Position numbers and translations under genes: made by a program | Notes under the pieces: model-generated | Told to the model about the DNA's origin: nothing | Databases searched by the model: none | Seen by the model: the letters and a program-made list of their open reading frames with translations, nothing else | Shown: piece by piece, positions 44,329-54,433 of the stretch | Position numbering within the stretch: position 1 is the first letter of the stretch | Layout of the letters: each line of letters opens with the position of its first letter | Assembly: GCA_026122225.1 (NCBI GenBank) | Contig: JANEZZ010002356.1 | Span: forward strand, 124,001-188,000 | DNA length: 64,000 bases | Direction of reading: 5' to 3' | From: Heloderma charlesbogerti | Lineage: Eukaryota > Chordata > Lepidosauria > Squamata > Helodermatidae

Positions 44329-44946
44329 AAACAAGATACTTGCAATCCAGGACCATACCACTGTAAATCAACACATTGCATTGCCTGCAGTTACATCCAA
44401 GAAACTACTTCTTTCAGGAGCACAGCTGCTAACAAAACATATTGCATTAGGCACTCGTTAACATGCACTTCTACTAATGTGGTTTATTTAAGTGAATGTT
44501 AAAAAAGGATGCTATATGCAATATGTAAGGAAGACTGTAACGGACCTAAGAACAAGATTCCGTAACCACAAATCTGTGATTCTTAGCAAAACACTGGAGC
44601 AGCCTATTGCAAGACATTTCAACTCACCTTCACATGGCCTCTCAGATTTACAGTTGCTTCCAACAGAACAAACGAAAGACGATGACATGCTTGACAAAAG
44701 GGAAAATTTCTGGATCTATACTCTAAGAATTCTTCATCCAAATGGCTTTAATTTGGAAGACAATTCATAAGCATTACACCACTCATACTTCTGTTTTTTC
44801 TCCTAAGGAACTCTCATCTCCAGTCATTCCATACTGCCACTCCTGATACCCAGTTAACAGCACAGCTACTGATAAGGTTGGAAGCCAAAGCATTTAGCTT
44901 AAAATATATATTTTAATACTTTGTTGTTAGTCTTTCTATCTTTCCT

Positions 44947-44960
<14 letters not shown>
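44180..44960 (+). pseudogene. Penelope-like element fragment with GIY-YIG endonuclease, plus strand
   Basis: After an AT-rich start and a (TA)n run (44285-44328), the frame reads CNPGPYHCKSTHCIACSYIQ, a linker with the spaced-cysteine pattern that precedes the nuclease in Penelope-like elements. Then comes NVVYLSEC. Across a one-base slip near 44495-44502 the nuclease continues with MQYVRKTVTDLRTRFRNHKS, KTLEQPIARHFN, and LDKRENFWIYTLRILHPNG, ending at 44770. A tail follows to about 44945. The YIG glycine is arginine (YVRKT) here, as in the 19745-20640 copy. The reverse transcriptase is missing. Confidence 0.82.
44285..44328. repeat. (TA)n microsatellite inside the Penelope-like fragment
   Basis: About 20 TA units. 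The 'YIYIYI' peptide it would encode is an artefact. Confidence 0.95.

Positions 44961-44981
<21 letters not shown>
44948..44981. repeat. (GT)n microsatellite at the Penelope-like tail
   Basis: About 16 GT units, directly after the TTTCTATCTTTCCTAA end of the element. Confidence 0.95.
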
Positions 44982-44982
<1 letters not shown>

Positions 44983-45295
44983 TATATTAAAAATTGAGCA
45001 TTCAAAGCAGGTCACATACACATTGCCTCAGTAATCTTTACAAATAACCCTAAAAAGTAGGTCAGTTGAGCAATAGTGGCTTAATTAAGGATGCCTAGTG
45101 ACTTCATTACAGATACAACATTTGAACTGGGGACCTCCTATTTTAAAGCTGAGCCTCTTAGTCCAGGGGTGGGATGACTTCACTGTTGCATGGTCTACTT
45201 TCAATAAATAAGTCCACCATATGGTCCACCAGTGTATATCAAATTTTTGGGAGAAAGTGGAGGGAGAAAGTGGATAGGGAGACATTTTCCTCCCT
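44982..45295. other. Unassigned sequence with old repeat patches
   Basis: 45000-45170 resembles the SINE-body or LINE-tail repeats (GCAGGTCACATACAC and GAACTGGGGACCTCC) but is too worn to name. Confidence 0.35.
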
Positions 45296-45705
45296 CTCTC
45301 ATAATACTAGTACTTGGGGTCATCCCAGGAAGCTGATTGGTGGGTGCTTCGGGACAGATAAAAGGAAGTACTTCTTCACACATTGCATAGTCAGACTATG
45401 GAATTTGCTTCCACAAGATGTAGTGATGGCCAACAGTTTGGATGGCTTCAAAAGGAGACTGGATAACTTTATGGAGGAGAAAGTGATCAGTGGCTACTAG
45501 CCCTGATGGCATATGCTACCTCCAGTGTCCGAGGCAGTATGCCTATGTACACCAGTTTCTGGGGAACATAAGTGGCAGGGTGCTGTTGCACTCGTGTTCT
45601 GCTTGTGGATTTCCTGTGGGCCAGCTGGTTGGCCAATGTGTGAATACTGGACTAGATGGACCCTTGGTCTGATCCAGCATGGCTCTTCTTAGGTTCTTAT
45701 GTTTG
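45296..45705 (+). repeat. CR1/L3-like LINE 3' end, plus strand
   Basis: The plus strand encodes VRLWNLLPQDVVMANSLDGF and KRRLDNFM, the C-terminus of a CR1-type reverse transcriptase. This is followed by a 3' UTR ending TGGACCCTTGGTCTGATCC and CTTCTTAGGTTCTTATG. It is the clearest of the four copies of this tail in the window (others at 7500, 48529 and 52347). Confidence 0.75.
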
Positions 45706-45999
45706 GGACAGCATATTGAGGATTTCTAAAGTAGGGGTGGCTGGACTCCATCCTGCTCAGATCCAAAGCCTTGAGGGTTTCTCAATCATGCTCTTCATGC
45801 TTGACAGGCATGCCTGCAGAAGCCCAGTGAATCTGTGGGCTTCCACTTCCCCGACAATTCTCCTTGCAAGCAAGCGGGAGACTCAATGGCAGCAGGAGAA
45901 AGTGCAGACCCCTTCCTTGCTGCTGCTTCTCCCCAGGAAAAGAAAAGCCTCACCTGGAGAAAGAACAAAAAATAGCAGGTGTTAAAGGGCTCTCTAAAG
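45706..45999. other. Unassigned sequence
   Basis: Nothing is recognised. Confidence 0.3.
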
Positions 46000-46450
46000 C
46001 AGGGGTGCAGAACCTTTTATGGCTGCAAGGGCCAAATCTGTTTTGTTTGTTTTTCCAGAGGAAGGAGGTCTGGCAGCTGCATGTGTGAGCACGTGTACAC
46101 ATGCGTGCACACAAAATAGGGTGCACCAAGACACATACACACACATACTGGGCAGGGGAGAGAGATGGACACACACACACACACACACACACTTGCTTCG
46201 GGGTCACTGCCGAAGGGAGAAGACACAGTCACTGCTGATCTCCGATGTCTGATAAGAGACCAGATATAAGAGAAGGTATTCCCTTGCTAGTGCCAGTGTT
46301 AACTAAGGAATCCCTTGCTTATCTCCAACTTCCCATCAGATCTCTGATAAGGGATTGGAAGTGCTGTGGCAGATGCAAGGGGCTCTAGTGAGCTGCCAGA
46401 AATGGCATGGCAAGCTGCATGTGGCTTGCAAGCTACACTTTTTTGGACAC
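46000..46450. repeat. Charlie-like hAT start, right end not found
   Basis: CAGGGGTGCAGAACC at 46000 is the family end seen at 11395 and 63740. It holds a (CA)n run at about 46170-46191. No complementary end is seen before family X begins. Confidence 0.5.
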
Positions 46451-46826
46451 CTCCTCTAAGGCCTGGAAATGGCCAGTGGGCCACAAGTAGAACAGCAAAT
46501 AAGACAGAGAACATCTTTTGCTCACCAAGGAATCATGGCCTGGATTACAAGCTCCATGTTTGCCTAGGGCGGTCACTGAAGCATCGCCAAAAAAGGGGAC
46601 AAAAGGGGACACAGATTTGTGTAAAATTTGCATGTGCTAATTGATATGTATAGATGCACATTTAGAAATAATTACTGTTATTTAAATACAGATACAATAC
46701 ATCTCACCGTAGCCTCAGCTGCTGTCCAGGGCAAGTTCAAGGTCCATCTAGTTCATCTTTAAACTGGACTTGGCTGGACAACCCTTCAAACAGAGGATGT
46801 GTGTCAATACAGGACTGTCCTCTGAG

Positions 46827-47408
46827 TAAGGATGGGGGAGAAATCTGCCATGGACCCCAGTGAGGCTGGATTCCAAGAATCTGTCCCCATTGGGGCCCGT
46901 GGCAGAATGGAGCACTCACCTCTGCCTCCCCCAGAATCCCTGTCCAGGTTGAACCCATCTCTGCATCGATCCTGCGGAGCCAGCCACCTGCTCTGCATCA
47001 CTGGTGAATGTTGATACAGCCAGCAGCCATTGCCATGCTGTATCTCTGAGCTAAGTAAATCTCTGGATGCAAATGGCATATTGGGCACCATTTTCAGCTG
47101 TAAAGCTGGTAGATTAGCCTAAATGCATCCATTTACAGCTGCATTTAGGTTAATCTACCAGCTTTATGGCTGCAAATGGCGTCCATTACACCATTTGCAT
47201 CCAGAGATTTAATTAGCACAGCAATATGGCATGGCAATGGCTGCCGGCCGTATTGGCATTCACCAGCAATGCAGAGCTGGTGGCTGGATCTGCAGGATCA
47301 ACGCAGAGCGGAGCTAGCCTGGATGGATTCCAGTGGGAGGGATGGATCGCCTCCCCCCATGGGCAGATTCCCCCGCGGAACGATAGGTACGGGATCCACC
47401 CATCCCTA
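46827..47408. mobile_element. Palindrome-cored hAT-like element, copy 7 (582 bp)
   Basis: The flanks CCTCTGAG (46819-46826) and CCTCTGAC (47409-47416) match at 7 of 8. It starts TAAGGATGGGGGAGAAATC and ends CCACCCATCCCTA. The interior from about 47005 to 47250 is one palindrome centred near 47127. AGATTAGCCTAAATGCATCC faces its complement, and AAATCTCTGGATGCAAATGG faces its complement. AAATGGC motifs are present, but the centre is TAAATGCAT-like in place of TACGTA. Confidence 0.87.
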
Positions 47409-47459
47409 CCTCTGACATTCCTTCAAACAGAGGTGATCCTTTGTGAAGTAGGACACATG

Positions 47460-48175
47460 GGCCAGTTTACACTATTATCATGGCTTAAACAAGCCATAGT
47501 GGCTTGTTTAAGCCATGGTGCATGCTTGCACTGTGAGAAACCCACAATGGAACCAAATGAATTTTGGTTTTCATGAATCTGACCCATGGATTCCACAGTG
47601 GACCAGCTTTTCCCCTGTTGGGCGGATTCCGCAGACTGTTTTTCTAACTTTCCCAAATGTTGTGCTCATTTTGTCATGGCAAAATATGCAAAATAAAAAC
47701 AACCTGACCAAAAATGTGCATTTCCCCCATAGGCGAAAGTGTGAAAATGCACATTTTGGGGAAATTTGTGCATTTTCAGAAATTTAAAAAAATCTGATTC
47801 TGTTGATGGGCAGATGATGGAATAAAAAGTGCCTGATAATCCACAAAACACAGACAGAATGGATTTTACACAGTCCGTAGATCACTAGGGCCAGGTGCTA
47901 TTTGCCTGATGACCCAGCTTGTCATCAGCTTGTCGTGTCATCCAAACCTGGGTTGCATGGCTTGTTTGAGGGGAAAACAACCCTCAAATAACCCAGCAAC
48001 AGGCCATGGCTTATTCGAGGGTGGTTTTCCCCCACACAAACCATTCCACCTGGGTTAAGATGACACGACAAGCTGCACCCAGGCAGGTAATTAGGCAAAT
48101 GGTGACCAGCATGGTCTGCAGCTTCAATGAGCCGCCGTGTCTTGTTTAAGCCACAGTAATCATGCGAACTGGGCC
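47460..48175. mobile_element. Palindromic DNA element with 3-bp flank (GTTTAAGCC family)
   Basis: It starts GGCCAGTTTACACTATTATC and ends CATGCGAACTGGGCC, which are inverted. ATG flanks it at 47457-47459 and 48176-48178. The family X sequence resumes at the right flank. Internal inverted blocks GGCTTAAACAAGCC and AACAACCCTCAAATAACCCA are shared with 14070-14370. A 3-bp duplication suggests a PIF/Harbinger-like mechanism, though ATG is not the usual TWA. Confidence 0.6.
47535..47888. repeat. hAT-like fragment nested in the 47460 element, minus orientation
   Basis: The complement matches the TAGGGATGTATGGATT family at 5790 and 4045 (TTGATGGGCAGATGATGGAAT, ATGGATTCCACAGTGGACC). The right border near 47888 reads GTAGATCACTAG. 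This is the innermost level of the nest. Confidence 0.55.
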
Positions 48176-48187
48176 ATGGTCACCCTA

Positions 48188-48528
48188 TAGACTGCCTGAC
48201 AGGAAATTATGTTGTGCGCCTCATTTCCTGCTAGGCAGTCCTGGGGTTTGTAGTCCAGGCCATGATTCTGCTACTGGAAAGTATCACAGGCAGCTCTCCT
48301 TCACTGGCTATCTTCCCCTGCTGTAGTCCTTGGAAAAAGGAGGGCGGTTTAAGGGGGGTGAGGAGGGTGTGCTTGGAGGCTCTTAATTTAGCTTGTTCTT
48401 TAAAATGCGTATGAGAGCACTCACATAGTTGAGTAACCCTGGTCAAATACTTGCCCCTATCCCTACCCTTAACTGTTAATGTGTGTGAAATGGTCCTGAG
48501 TATGAACTCTTGTCAAAAGACACAAGAA
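48188..48528. other. Unassigned sequence
   Basis: Nothing is recognised beyond a MITE-like GGACTACAAACCCCAG patch near 48240. Confidence 0.3.
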
Positions 48529-48660
48529 ATGCCTTGCTGGATCAGACCAAGGTCCACCTAGTCCAGCATTCCTTGCAAGAATCGGAGCAACTAGGAGGAG
48601 CAAAGTGGTCCCATGGCAATTGGCCTGTGGTCCACTGGTGGTGCATGCTCTGCCTTTCCC
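48529..48660 (-). repeat. CR1/L3-like tail fragment
   Basis: GCTGGATCAGACCAAGGTCC and GTCCAGCATTCCTTGC mark the end of the same tail repeat as 52347-52750. Confidence 0.6.
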
Positions 48661-50674
48661 TCTCTTCCCCGTCACACTAGATTACCTCCCAGCATTCCCA
48701 TTCTAGGCCAATTCAAGCCCAACTGCACTGCACAGAAAAGTACAGCTTCTTCATGACAGTTTATAACCAAAATGAAAGCATCCCAAATGCAAGCTGTTTA
48801 AATGACATCCAGAAGAAAATGACTCTTGGAACAGAGTGTAGCATACTGCTGCCCACACAGTAACTGCTATTCTCTCTTGAACTCTGGACTTGAAGTGTAA
48901 TAGCCAGCATGGAAAAGAGAAAGAATTGGAATATGATAGCAAACGTAGTTATATTTGATTTTGGCAATCCGTGTTAGAAAAAGTATTGGCAGTGGCAAGC
49001 GTTGTTTGTACGGCTGTTTTCAGTGGTCTGTTTCTGTCCAGTGTTAACACTTCTAGATGGCCAAGCATTACTGTGGACCTGTGTCCTCTTTAACAGAAGA
49101 GAGGCCTGTACTTGAAAGGCTGTCCGGTCAAACTCTGGTTTATAGATAAGGAACCATAAGAAGGGACAGCAGGAGGGGCCTTGAAGTTGCTCATCACTAC
49201 TTAGCAGCTGGACTGAGCAGGCACATGGATCACCTGGTTACAATCTTTCCCACTGTGGAGATGCAAAACATAGTAAATGTAGCTTAGTATTAAATCCAGT
49301 TGAGTTAATGCTGAAGAGCTCTCCATTGTTCCACATAACAAGAAAATCATCTCTCTCTCTGTCCTCTCTCCTATCTACCTACCTACCTACCTACCAACCT
49401 ACCAACCTATCTGGTTCATGCCCTGCTTTTCTGCACAAGGTGGCTAACAAAATCACAAATCAATACAGTATAATAATTATCATCCAAATAAACATTTAAA
49501 AACATCACCTAACTTTTATTTTTAAAGAGCAGATAAAAACAACAACGCAAGAGAAAAGCAGCCATACTTAAAAAAAAAAAAAAAAAAGACCCACACCCTC
49601 AAGGCAGACAGTCATCCCAGCAGGTCAAAAGACTGTCTGAACAGGAAACTCTTTGCCAACCAAGGGCCAGTGGAGAAGGGGGTGAGTTATTATAAATGGC
49701 ATGGGGAGTATGGCAGACCTTTACTGGCCAACACATGGAGGGCAGCTGCAAAACTTTCCTCCAATTGTAGACCTTCGCCTTTCACCCTCCATTCCAATCA
49801 GGATGGCGTGCAGTGTACGAAGGAAGGAAGTGCCAGCCAAGTGTGCTGCTTCCTCTCCCAATTGGTCTGATCTGTGATTGGAGGTAACTAGGGGATTCCC
49901 CTTCACGTTCCTCACCCTCCCATTGGAAGGGAGAGTGGCATGCAGGCAAATCCCCTTGTTATCTCTGATCATGGATCAGAGATGACAAAGGGATCCCTCT
50001 CTTCATTCCCTTCCTAAGTCCCTGGTAGCCTTCAGGCCAGGGGGAGGGGCACACAGAGGGGAGGGGATCATGCAGGGAGCTCAAGCTTCCCTGGGCTGGA
50101 TGGGGAACCTCTACAGGCCACATTAGGCCCATGGGGTGGAGGTTTCCCACTCCTGCTTAAGTGTATGAGGGCAGCAGGGTTGAAAGTGGGGATAAACAGA
50201 GGGGGTGGAGCTAGCTAGTATATCCCAACCTTCCCCTTGTGTGATCCTGAAGAACACCCGCATAAGGCTTTATACAAGGATACTTTTCAGAGAGCTTGAA
50301 CTGGCTGCAGCTCGTTGCGGAGCACCATTCAGTCTTCCCCTTTTTTCCTGCTGTTGGTTGTGCTAATGCAGATGCAGACAGCCATAGCTCAGAGCTGCCA
50401 CAGCAACACTGCAGAACAGTGGTGGCCCTGTTAAGAGCAATGCTCAGGATGGCATTGGGAAGGTTTTTCATTGATATACCACAATGATGTTCCCTTTGGC
50501 TCAGCGGAATTCATGGCAGCACAGTTTCCATGCTGCCTCATCAGGCAAAACCTTCCCAGATGTCACCAGCTCAGCAGCACGCTCATGCTAAGAGTTCCCT
50601 TTAAAGCCGTTCTTGTGCTGTTCACCATACTGGTGTGAACAAATCAAGACTTCCTTTCCTTCGACACTCATATC
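48661..50674. other. Unassigned sequence, about 2 kb
   Basis: A (CTAC)n run lies at about 49376-49410, and a LINE-tail-like patch is seen near 49420-49520. A hAT-like end CCCACTCCTG near 50148-50157 (complement CAGGAGTGGGAAACC) suggests an old Charlie-like element somewhere in 49650-50157. No gene is recognised. Confidence 0.4.
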
Positions 50675-50682
50675 TTCTAGAG

Positions 50683-50801
50683 TAGCCTTCCCCAACCTGG
50701 TGCTGTCCGGATGTGTTGAAGTACAACTCCCATCATGCTGCCTGGAAATTATTGGGCTTGTAGTCCAGCACATCTGGAGGGCACTGGGTTGGGGAATACT
50801 G
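50683..50801. mobile_element. 119-bp hAT-like MITE with exact 8-bp target duplication
   Basis: TTCTAGAG flanks it exactly at 50675-50682 and 50802-50809. The ends TAGCCTTCCCCAACC and GGTTGGGGAATACTG are inverted repeats. The middle is the common reptile hairpin with GTACAACTCCCATCATG and GGGCTTGTAGTCC. No coding. Confidence 0.92.
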
Positions 50802-50809
50802 TTCTAGAG

Positions 50810-51242
50810 GGAAGGCATGCTCATGCTGCTGAATGCTTAACCATGGTTAATGGAGAACAGGTGGGTTGCAAGGACTGCAGTCCCCACAACCTCTCCCATC
50901 TCCAGAGCAAATGCTTCCCCAGCCCTCTCCTTCCAGTCTTAATCACGATAGAGGCTTATCAGCAGCAATCTTAACCACTGTGGTGGCTCAATCTTGACTC
51001 CTTATCCTGGTCAGGACCATGGAATATGAAACCAACACAGCAAACATTCCTTTATACATATTTCTGATCATCTCACATTCTTCCCTTGTTAGCGTTGCAT
51101 CTCTGATTCAGCTTCCTCTGCAGTCTCTCCCAGCCTCAAAATCTAGGCTAGAAGCTCCTCAAGGCAGAGGGTTATCTTTCGTGCTTGCTCATCTGTGTTA
51201 CTCAATAAAGTGCCATCTACATTCAATGATGCCATATTATGG
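50810..51242. other. Unassigned sequence
   Basis: No gene or repeat is recognised. Confidence 0.35.
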
Positions 51243-51339
51243 CTGCAGTGGGTTGCAGCTCAGTGGCAGAGCACCTGCTGCTTTGCACACAGAAGGTCCC
51301 AGGTTCAATCCCCGGCATCTCCAGGAAGGGCTGAGAAAG

Positions 51340-51836
51340 TGCATTGGCCCCCAGAGCATAGCCAAGTCATCTGTAGTGTTAGAGGGGCCTAGAGATCCAT
51401 AATGCTTGCTTAAGTTCATTATTGGTGCAATTCCCTTGCTAGTAAGCCTCTGAGAAGATGATTCAAAGGGCCGATAACAGCCTTCTCTGCGCATTCCTTA
51501 CTATTGAGTAGAAAGCCTTATCAGGCCGTGCCTGAGAAGTGAAGCTTGTTTACAGGTGGCTGTGCTTGAGAACCAAACACTTCTAGCCTATGCTGGGAAT
51601 AGACGCTAGGGGCTGTTGCTGCTGTTATGCTGCCTTACTGCCAACATGTAGAGTATAAGATCCATTGTGTCCAATGGCTCACGGTTCAGAGAAGCTGTCT
51701 GATCCAACCATTGGGTATGCCTGTGTGCTGTAAGTTACCCAATAAAGTCTCCTTGTAAGTAAACCTTTGAATCTGATTTATCACTATCCTGGCACCTCTA
51801 ACCTAAGGGTTCAATGCCCACGGCCGGGGCGATACA
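51340..51836 (+). mobile_element. Candidate solo LTR (497 bp) inside a SINE
   Basis: The segment begins TGCATTGGCC and ends GGGGCGATACA, so it has TG...CA borders. It is flanked by GAAAG (51335-51339) and GGAAG (51837-51841), which match at 4 of 5, as expected of a 5-bp integrase duplication. A poly-A signal AATAAA lies at 51741-51746, about 95 bp before the end. The SINE resumes directly on the right. Length, borders and AATAAA fit an LTR left after recombination. No internal retroelement genes are present. Class (endogenous retrovirus or Ty3/gypsy) cannot be told. Confidence 0.68.
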
Positions 51837-51883
51837 GGAAGTCTCCTATCTGAAATCATAGGGAGCCACTGCTAGTCGGTGTA

Positions 51884-52025
51884 CTGGACCAACCTTGAGT
51901 CCCCAGATATTGCTGGACTACAACTCCCATAATATACGGCCCTTGGTCACAGTGGATGGGGTGATGGAGGTTGTAATCCAACCATGTCTGGGAAAAACGG
52001 AGTGTAGAAAAACTGTGAGGAAAAG
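51884..52025. mobile_element. 142-bp hAT-like MITE inside the SINE
   Basis: The flanks TCGGTGTA (51876-51883) and CTGGTGTA (52026-52033) share the last 6 bases. The interior is the ATTGCTGGACTACAACTCCC hairpin family also seen at 50683 and 57600. The SINE resumes on the right. Confidence 0.65.
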
Positions 52026-52097
52026 CTGGTGTAGACAATAGCGAGCCAGATAGACAAATGGTCTGACTTAACAGAAGGCGGCTTGATATGTGTCACA

Positions 52098-52346
52098 GTT
52101 AACCAAATAATGTTTTGTGTTTGGGTCAATTAAAAAGGTTCCCCCAATCCATTGTAGATTTTTTTAAAATGCTATTTTTAATACAAGTACTTATGAAGAC
52201 TGACAATGGTTAGTTCTACATTAGGAGGCATTCTCTTCTGTGTGATAGGAATGGGGAAATGCCTCTGCTAAAATGCCTGCTGTGACATGTGCATGCATCA
52301 TTCAAAAACAAACACATGTTTATGCATTTTCTTTAGAATGGTTGGT
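52098..52346. other. Unassigned sequence
   Basis: Nothing is recognised. Confidence 0.3.
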
Positions 52347-52750
52347 TTTAAGAACATAAGAAGAGCTAGGCTGGATCAGACCAAGGGTCCATCTGTTCCA
52401 GCATTCTGTTCACAGAGTGGCCAACCGGCTGCCCACGGGAAACCCACAAGCAGGACATGAGTGCAACAGCACCCCCTACTCATGTTCCCCAGCAACGGGT
52501 GTACATATAGGCATAGTGCTTCTGATACTGGAGGTAGCACAGAGCCATCAGGACTAGTAGCCATTGATAGCCTTTTCCTCCAGGAATTTGTCCAACCCCC
52601 TTTTAAAGCCATCCAAGTTGGTGGTCATCGCTGTATCTTATTATGGTAGCCAATGCACCGTGTGAAAAAGTTCTCCCTTTTATTTGTCCTGAATCTTCCA
52701 CCAATCAGCTTCATGGGATGATCCCAGGTTCTAGTAATTTGAGAGAGGGA
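52347..52750 (-). repeat. CR1/L3-like LINE 3' end, minus strand
   Basis: The complement of 45296-45705, with GGCTGGATCAGACCAAGGG at the tail and AACCCCCTTTTAAAGCCATCC, which encodes part of the DGFKRGLD-type end of the reverse transcriptase. It is a longer copy than 7500-7900. Confidence 0.75.
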
Positions 52751-53718
52751 GAAGAATGCCATATGCAAGTTTATGCAAATGTAATCAATCGACTAAAACT
52801 AGTATGATTTCTCAGCAGATGACGACGATGAGGAGGAGGACGACGACAACAACAATCTAAACATAATATTTCACAGTCCATACACAGATAAATGAGGATC
52901 ATCATTTAACACAGGTGCTCGCGCTTTGTTACATATTGAAACAGTGGTGACAGCAGGCTTTTTATACAGTTATGAAAGTCTCCCAATTGAACAGCCTTCA
53001 GGGAAGGGTCCTTTAAAAACCAAACAGACCCCCCCCACACACACACACACCCCTAAATATTCACTTAATTTCAAACAGGGTAGAACAGAGCATACCGTTT
53101 GATCATAATGGAAAATGGAAAAAGAGAAAAGAAATGTGTCATCCAAAGTTTACCTAGACAAAAGGAATTATCAGGGATGACATGATTTACTTACCAGGGC
53201 ATTTGGGATATGCTTCCAGAAATGTTGACGTCTACAAACCTTGGGAATTTATTGTCTGGTTCTGGGTTTTGAGATAATTGTATTTTTTGCAAGGGACTAG
53301 AGACAAAATTCTGCTGTTCTCCCACACACTTAAAGGAAGTGGGGAGATGATGCCAAATGAAGGTATTGAGAGAATGTAGTGGGACCAGTTATTTCCTCAT
53401 GTATAATTCTGAATTTCTTGCTCTAATGAGCCCTTTTGCATTTCCATGGCAATTGTCACTCACCTTGGTGAAAATGACTCGGTTTAACTGGGGGTGGGGG
53501 GAATGCTGTTAAGCTTCCAAAATTAAATGAGACCTAGACATGCTTGAGCAGAGTACACATCCCTAGTCTGACATACTGACTTATCTGTACTGTTGGTTGG
53601 TTATGCAGACTTGGAAAAGAGTCTGCTATGTTATAGGTTTGGGACAGGGTAGCTGGAGGAAATCATGGACTGGCTTCCAGAATCAGTGGTGCTCAGCAAG
53701 TTTTTGGGTGAGGGTGCA
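52751..53718. other. Unassigned sequence with a short acidic-codon-like repeat
   Basis: A GAC/GAG-rich tract at about 52818-52850 is a simple repeat. GTACACATCCCTAG near 53560 resembles the end of a TAGGGATGTGTAC hAT-like element, but no start was found. No gene is recognised. Confidence 0.35.
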
Positions 53719-54040
53719 GAACCTCAGAACCATAGGCCAAATCTGGCCCTGAGGGTCCCAATCCAGCTCCACAGGGTTACCCAGAAGGTTACATCCCTTC
53801 CCCCAACCACCAATTTTTTGTTGGTTTCCTAGCTTTTGTGCAGTTTCTCCCCCATTCTAAGAGGTTGAAATGCCTCCCCTAAGGCTTTGTTCCTGGCAAC
53901 AGTGCTTTAAGCTACAACACGCTGTGCAATCTACACTGCCCCTTTTGCCTTTGGCACCGCCCTTTTTGTCTTTGGCCCCACCCACCACTGGAATGCAGCC
54001 CCCAACAGCTTTTCTGACAGGGAATTCAGACCTGGGGCTG
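53719..54040. mobile_element. Charlie-like hAT element
   Basis: It shares GCAGAACCTCAGAACC, GTTGGTTTCCTAGCTTTTG, AGAGGTTGAAATGCCTCC and CCACCACTGGAATGCAGCCC with 43157-43490. The ends are worn. Confidence 0.6.
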
Positions 54041-54104
54041 AAAGAGCTTCTGTGCTCCTCCTGCCCTTGGAGAATGCAGGCCTGCGGAACTGGTGACCGG
54101 CCAA

Positions 54105-54412
54105 TGAGGCGGCCACTTACACATTGCCAAAAGATAGGAAGGGCACCACCCAAATAGAGGACAAAAGGGGAGACAGATTTGCATGAAATGTGCCTATGCT
54201 AACTAGGTGCACATTTAGCAATAATTACTATAATTTAGAAAGAAATCGAGTACATCTCACTGTAGTGGGAAAGCTGTGGGCCCACACAGTCTATTGTCTA
54301 GGTGGTAACTCTTGATGGCTTTCTTCGAGCCTCTTGCTCTCCCTTCTTATGGGTCTTTCTCTTTAATCGGGACATGGTCTGGGCTGCCCTGCAAACAGAG
54401 CACACAGGCCAA
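54105..54412. mobile_element. Family X DNA element, copy 5
   Basis: It begins near GCGGCCACTTACACATTGCC. It has GGACAAAAGGGGAGACAG, GTGCACATTTAGCAATAATT and GCAAACAGAGCACACAGG. It matches 46565-46826 in order. Confidence 0.6.
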
Positions 54413-54433
54413 CTCCCCCTGCAAAGCTGAATG

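Larger units (their letters stand above)
46565..48187. mobile_element. Family X DNA element enlarged by nested insertions
   Basis: The family X pieces are 46565-46826 (TAGGGCGGTCACTGAAGC, GGGACAAAAGGGGACACAG, CATCTCACCGTAG), 47409-47459 (TTCAAACAGAGGTGATCC, GTAGGACACATG) and 48176-48187 (ATGGTCACCCTA). The intervening 46827-47408 and 47460-48175 are two separate later insertions, the second itself interrupted. Without them the element is about 320 bp. Confidence 0.72.
51243..52097 (+). mobile_element. tRNA-derived SINE split by a candidate solo LTR and a MITE
   Basis: The SINE pieces are 51243-51339, 51837-51883 and 52026-52097. The head has an A box CAGCTCAGTGGCAGAGC (51256-51272) and a B box GGTTCAATCCC (51302-51312). 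The middle reads GTCTCCTATCTGAAATC and GGGAGCCACTGC. The tail reads GACAATAGCGAGCCAGATAG and CAGAAGGCGGCTTG. Joined in order, the pieces line up with the intact copy at 59721-59935. It is a polymerase III type SINE and not a tRNA gene. Confidence 0.8.

Noticed and set aside
51243..51312. A possible tRNA gene (A and B boxes present)
   Set aside because: The sequence continues as a SINE body, matches the SINE at 59721, and lacks a convincing anticodon stem.
53560..53575. A further TAGGGATGTGTAC hAT-like element
   Set aside because: Only one end is visible and no matching start or duplication was found.
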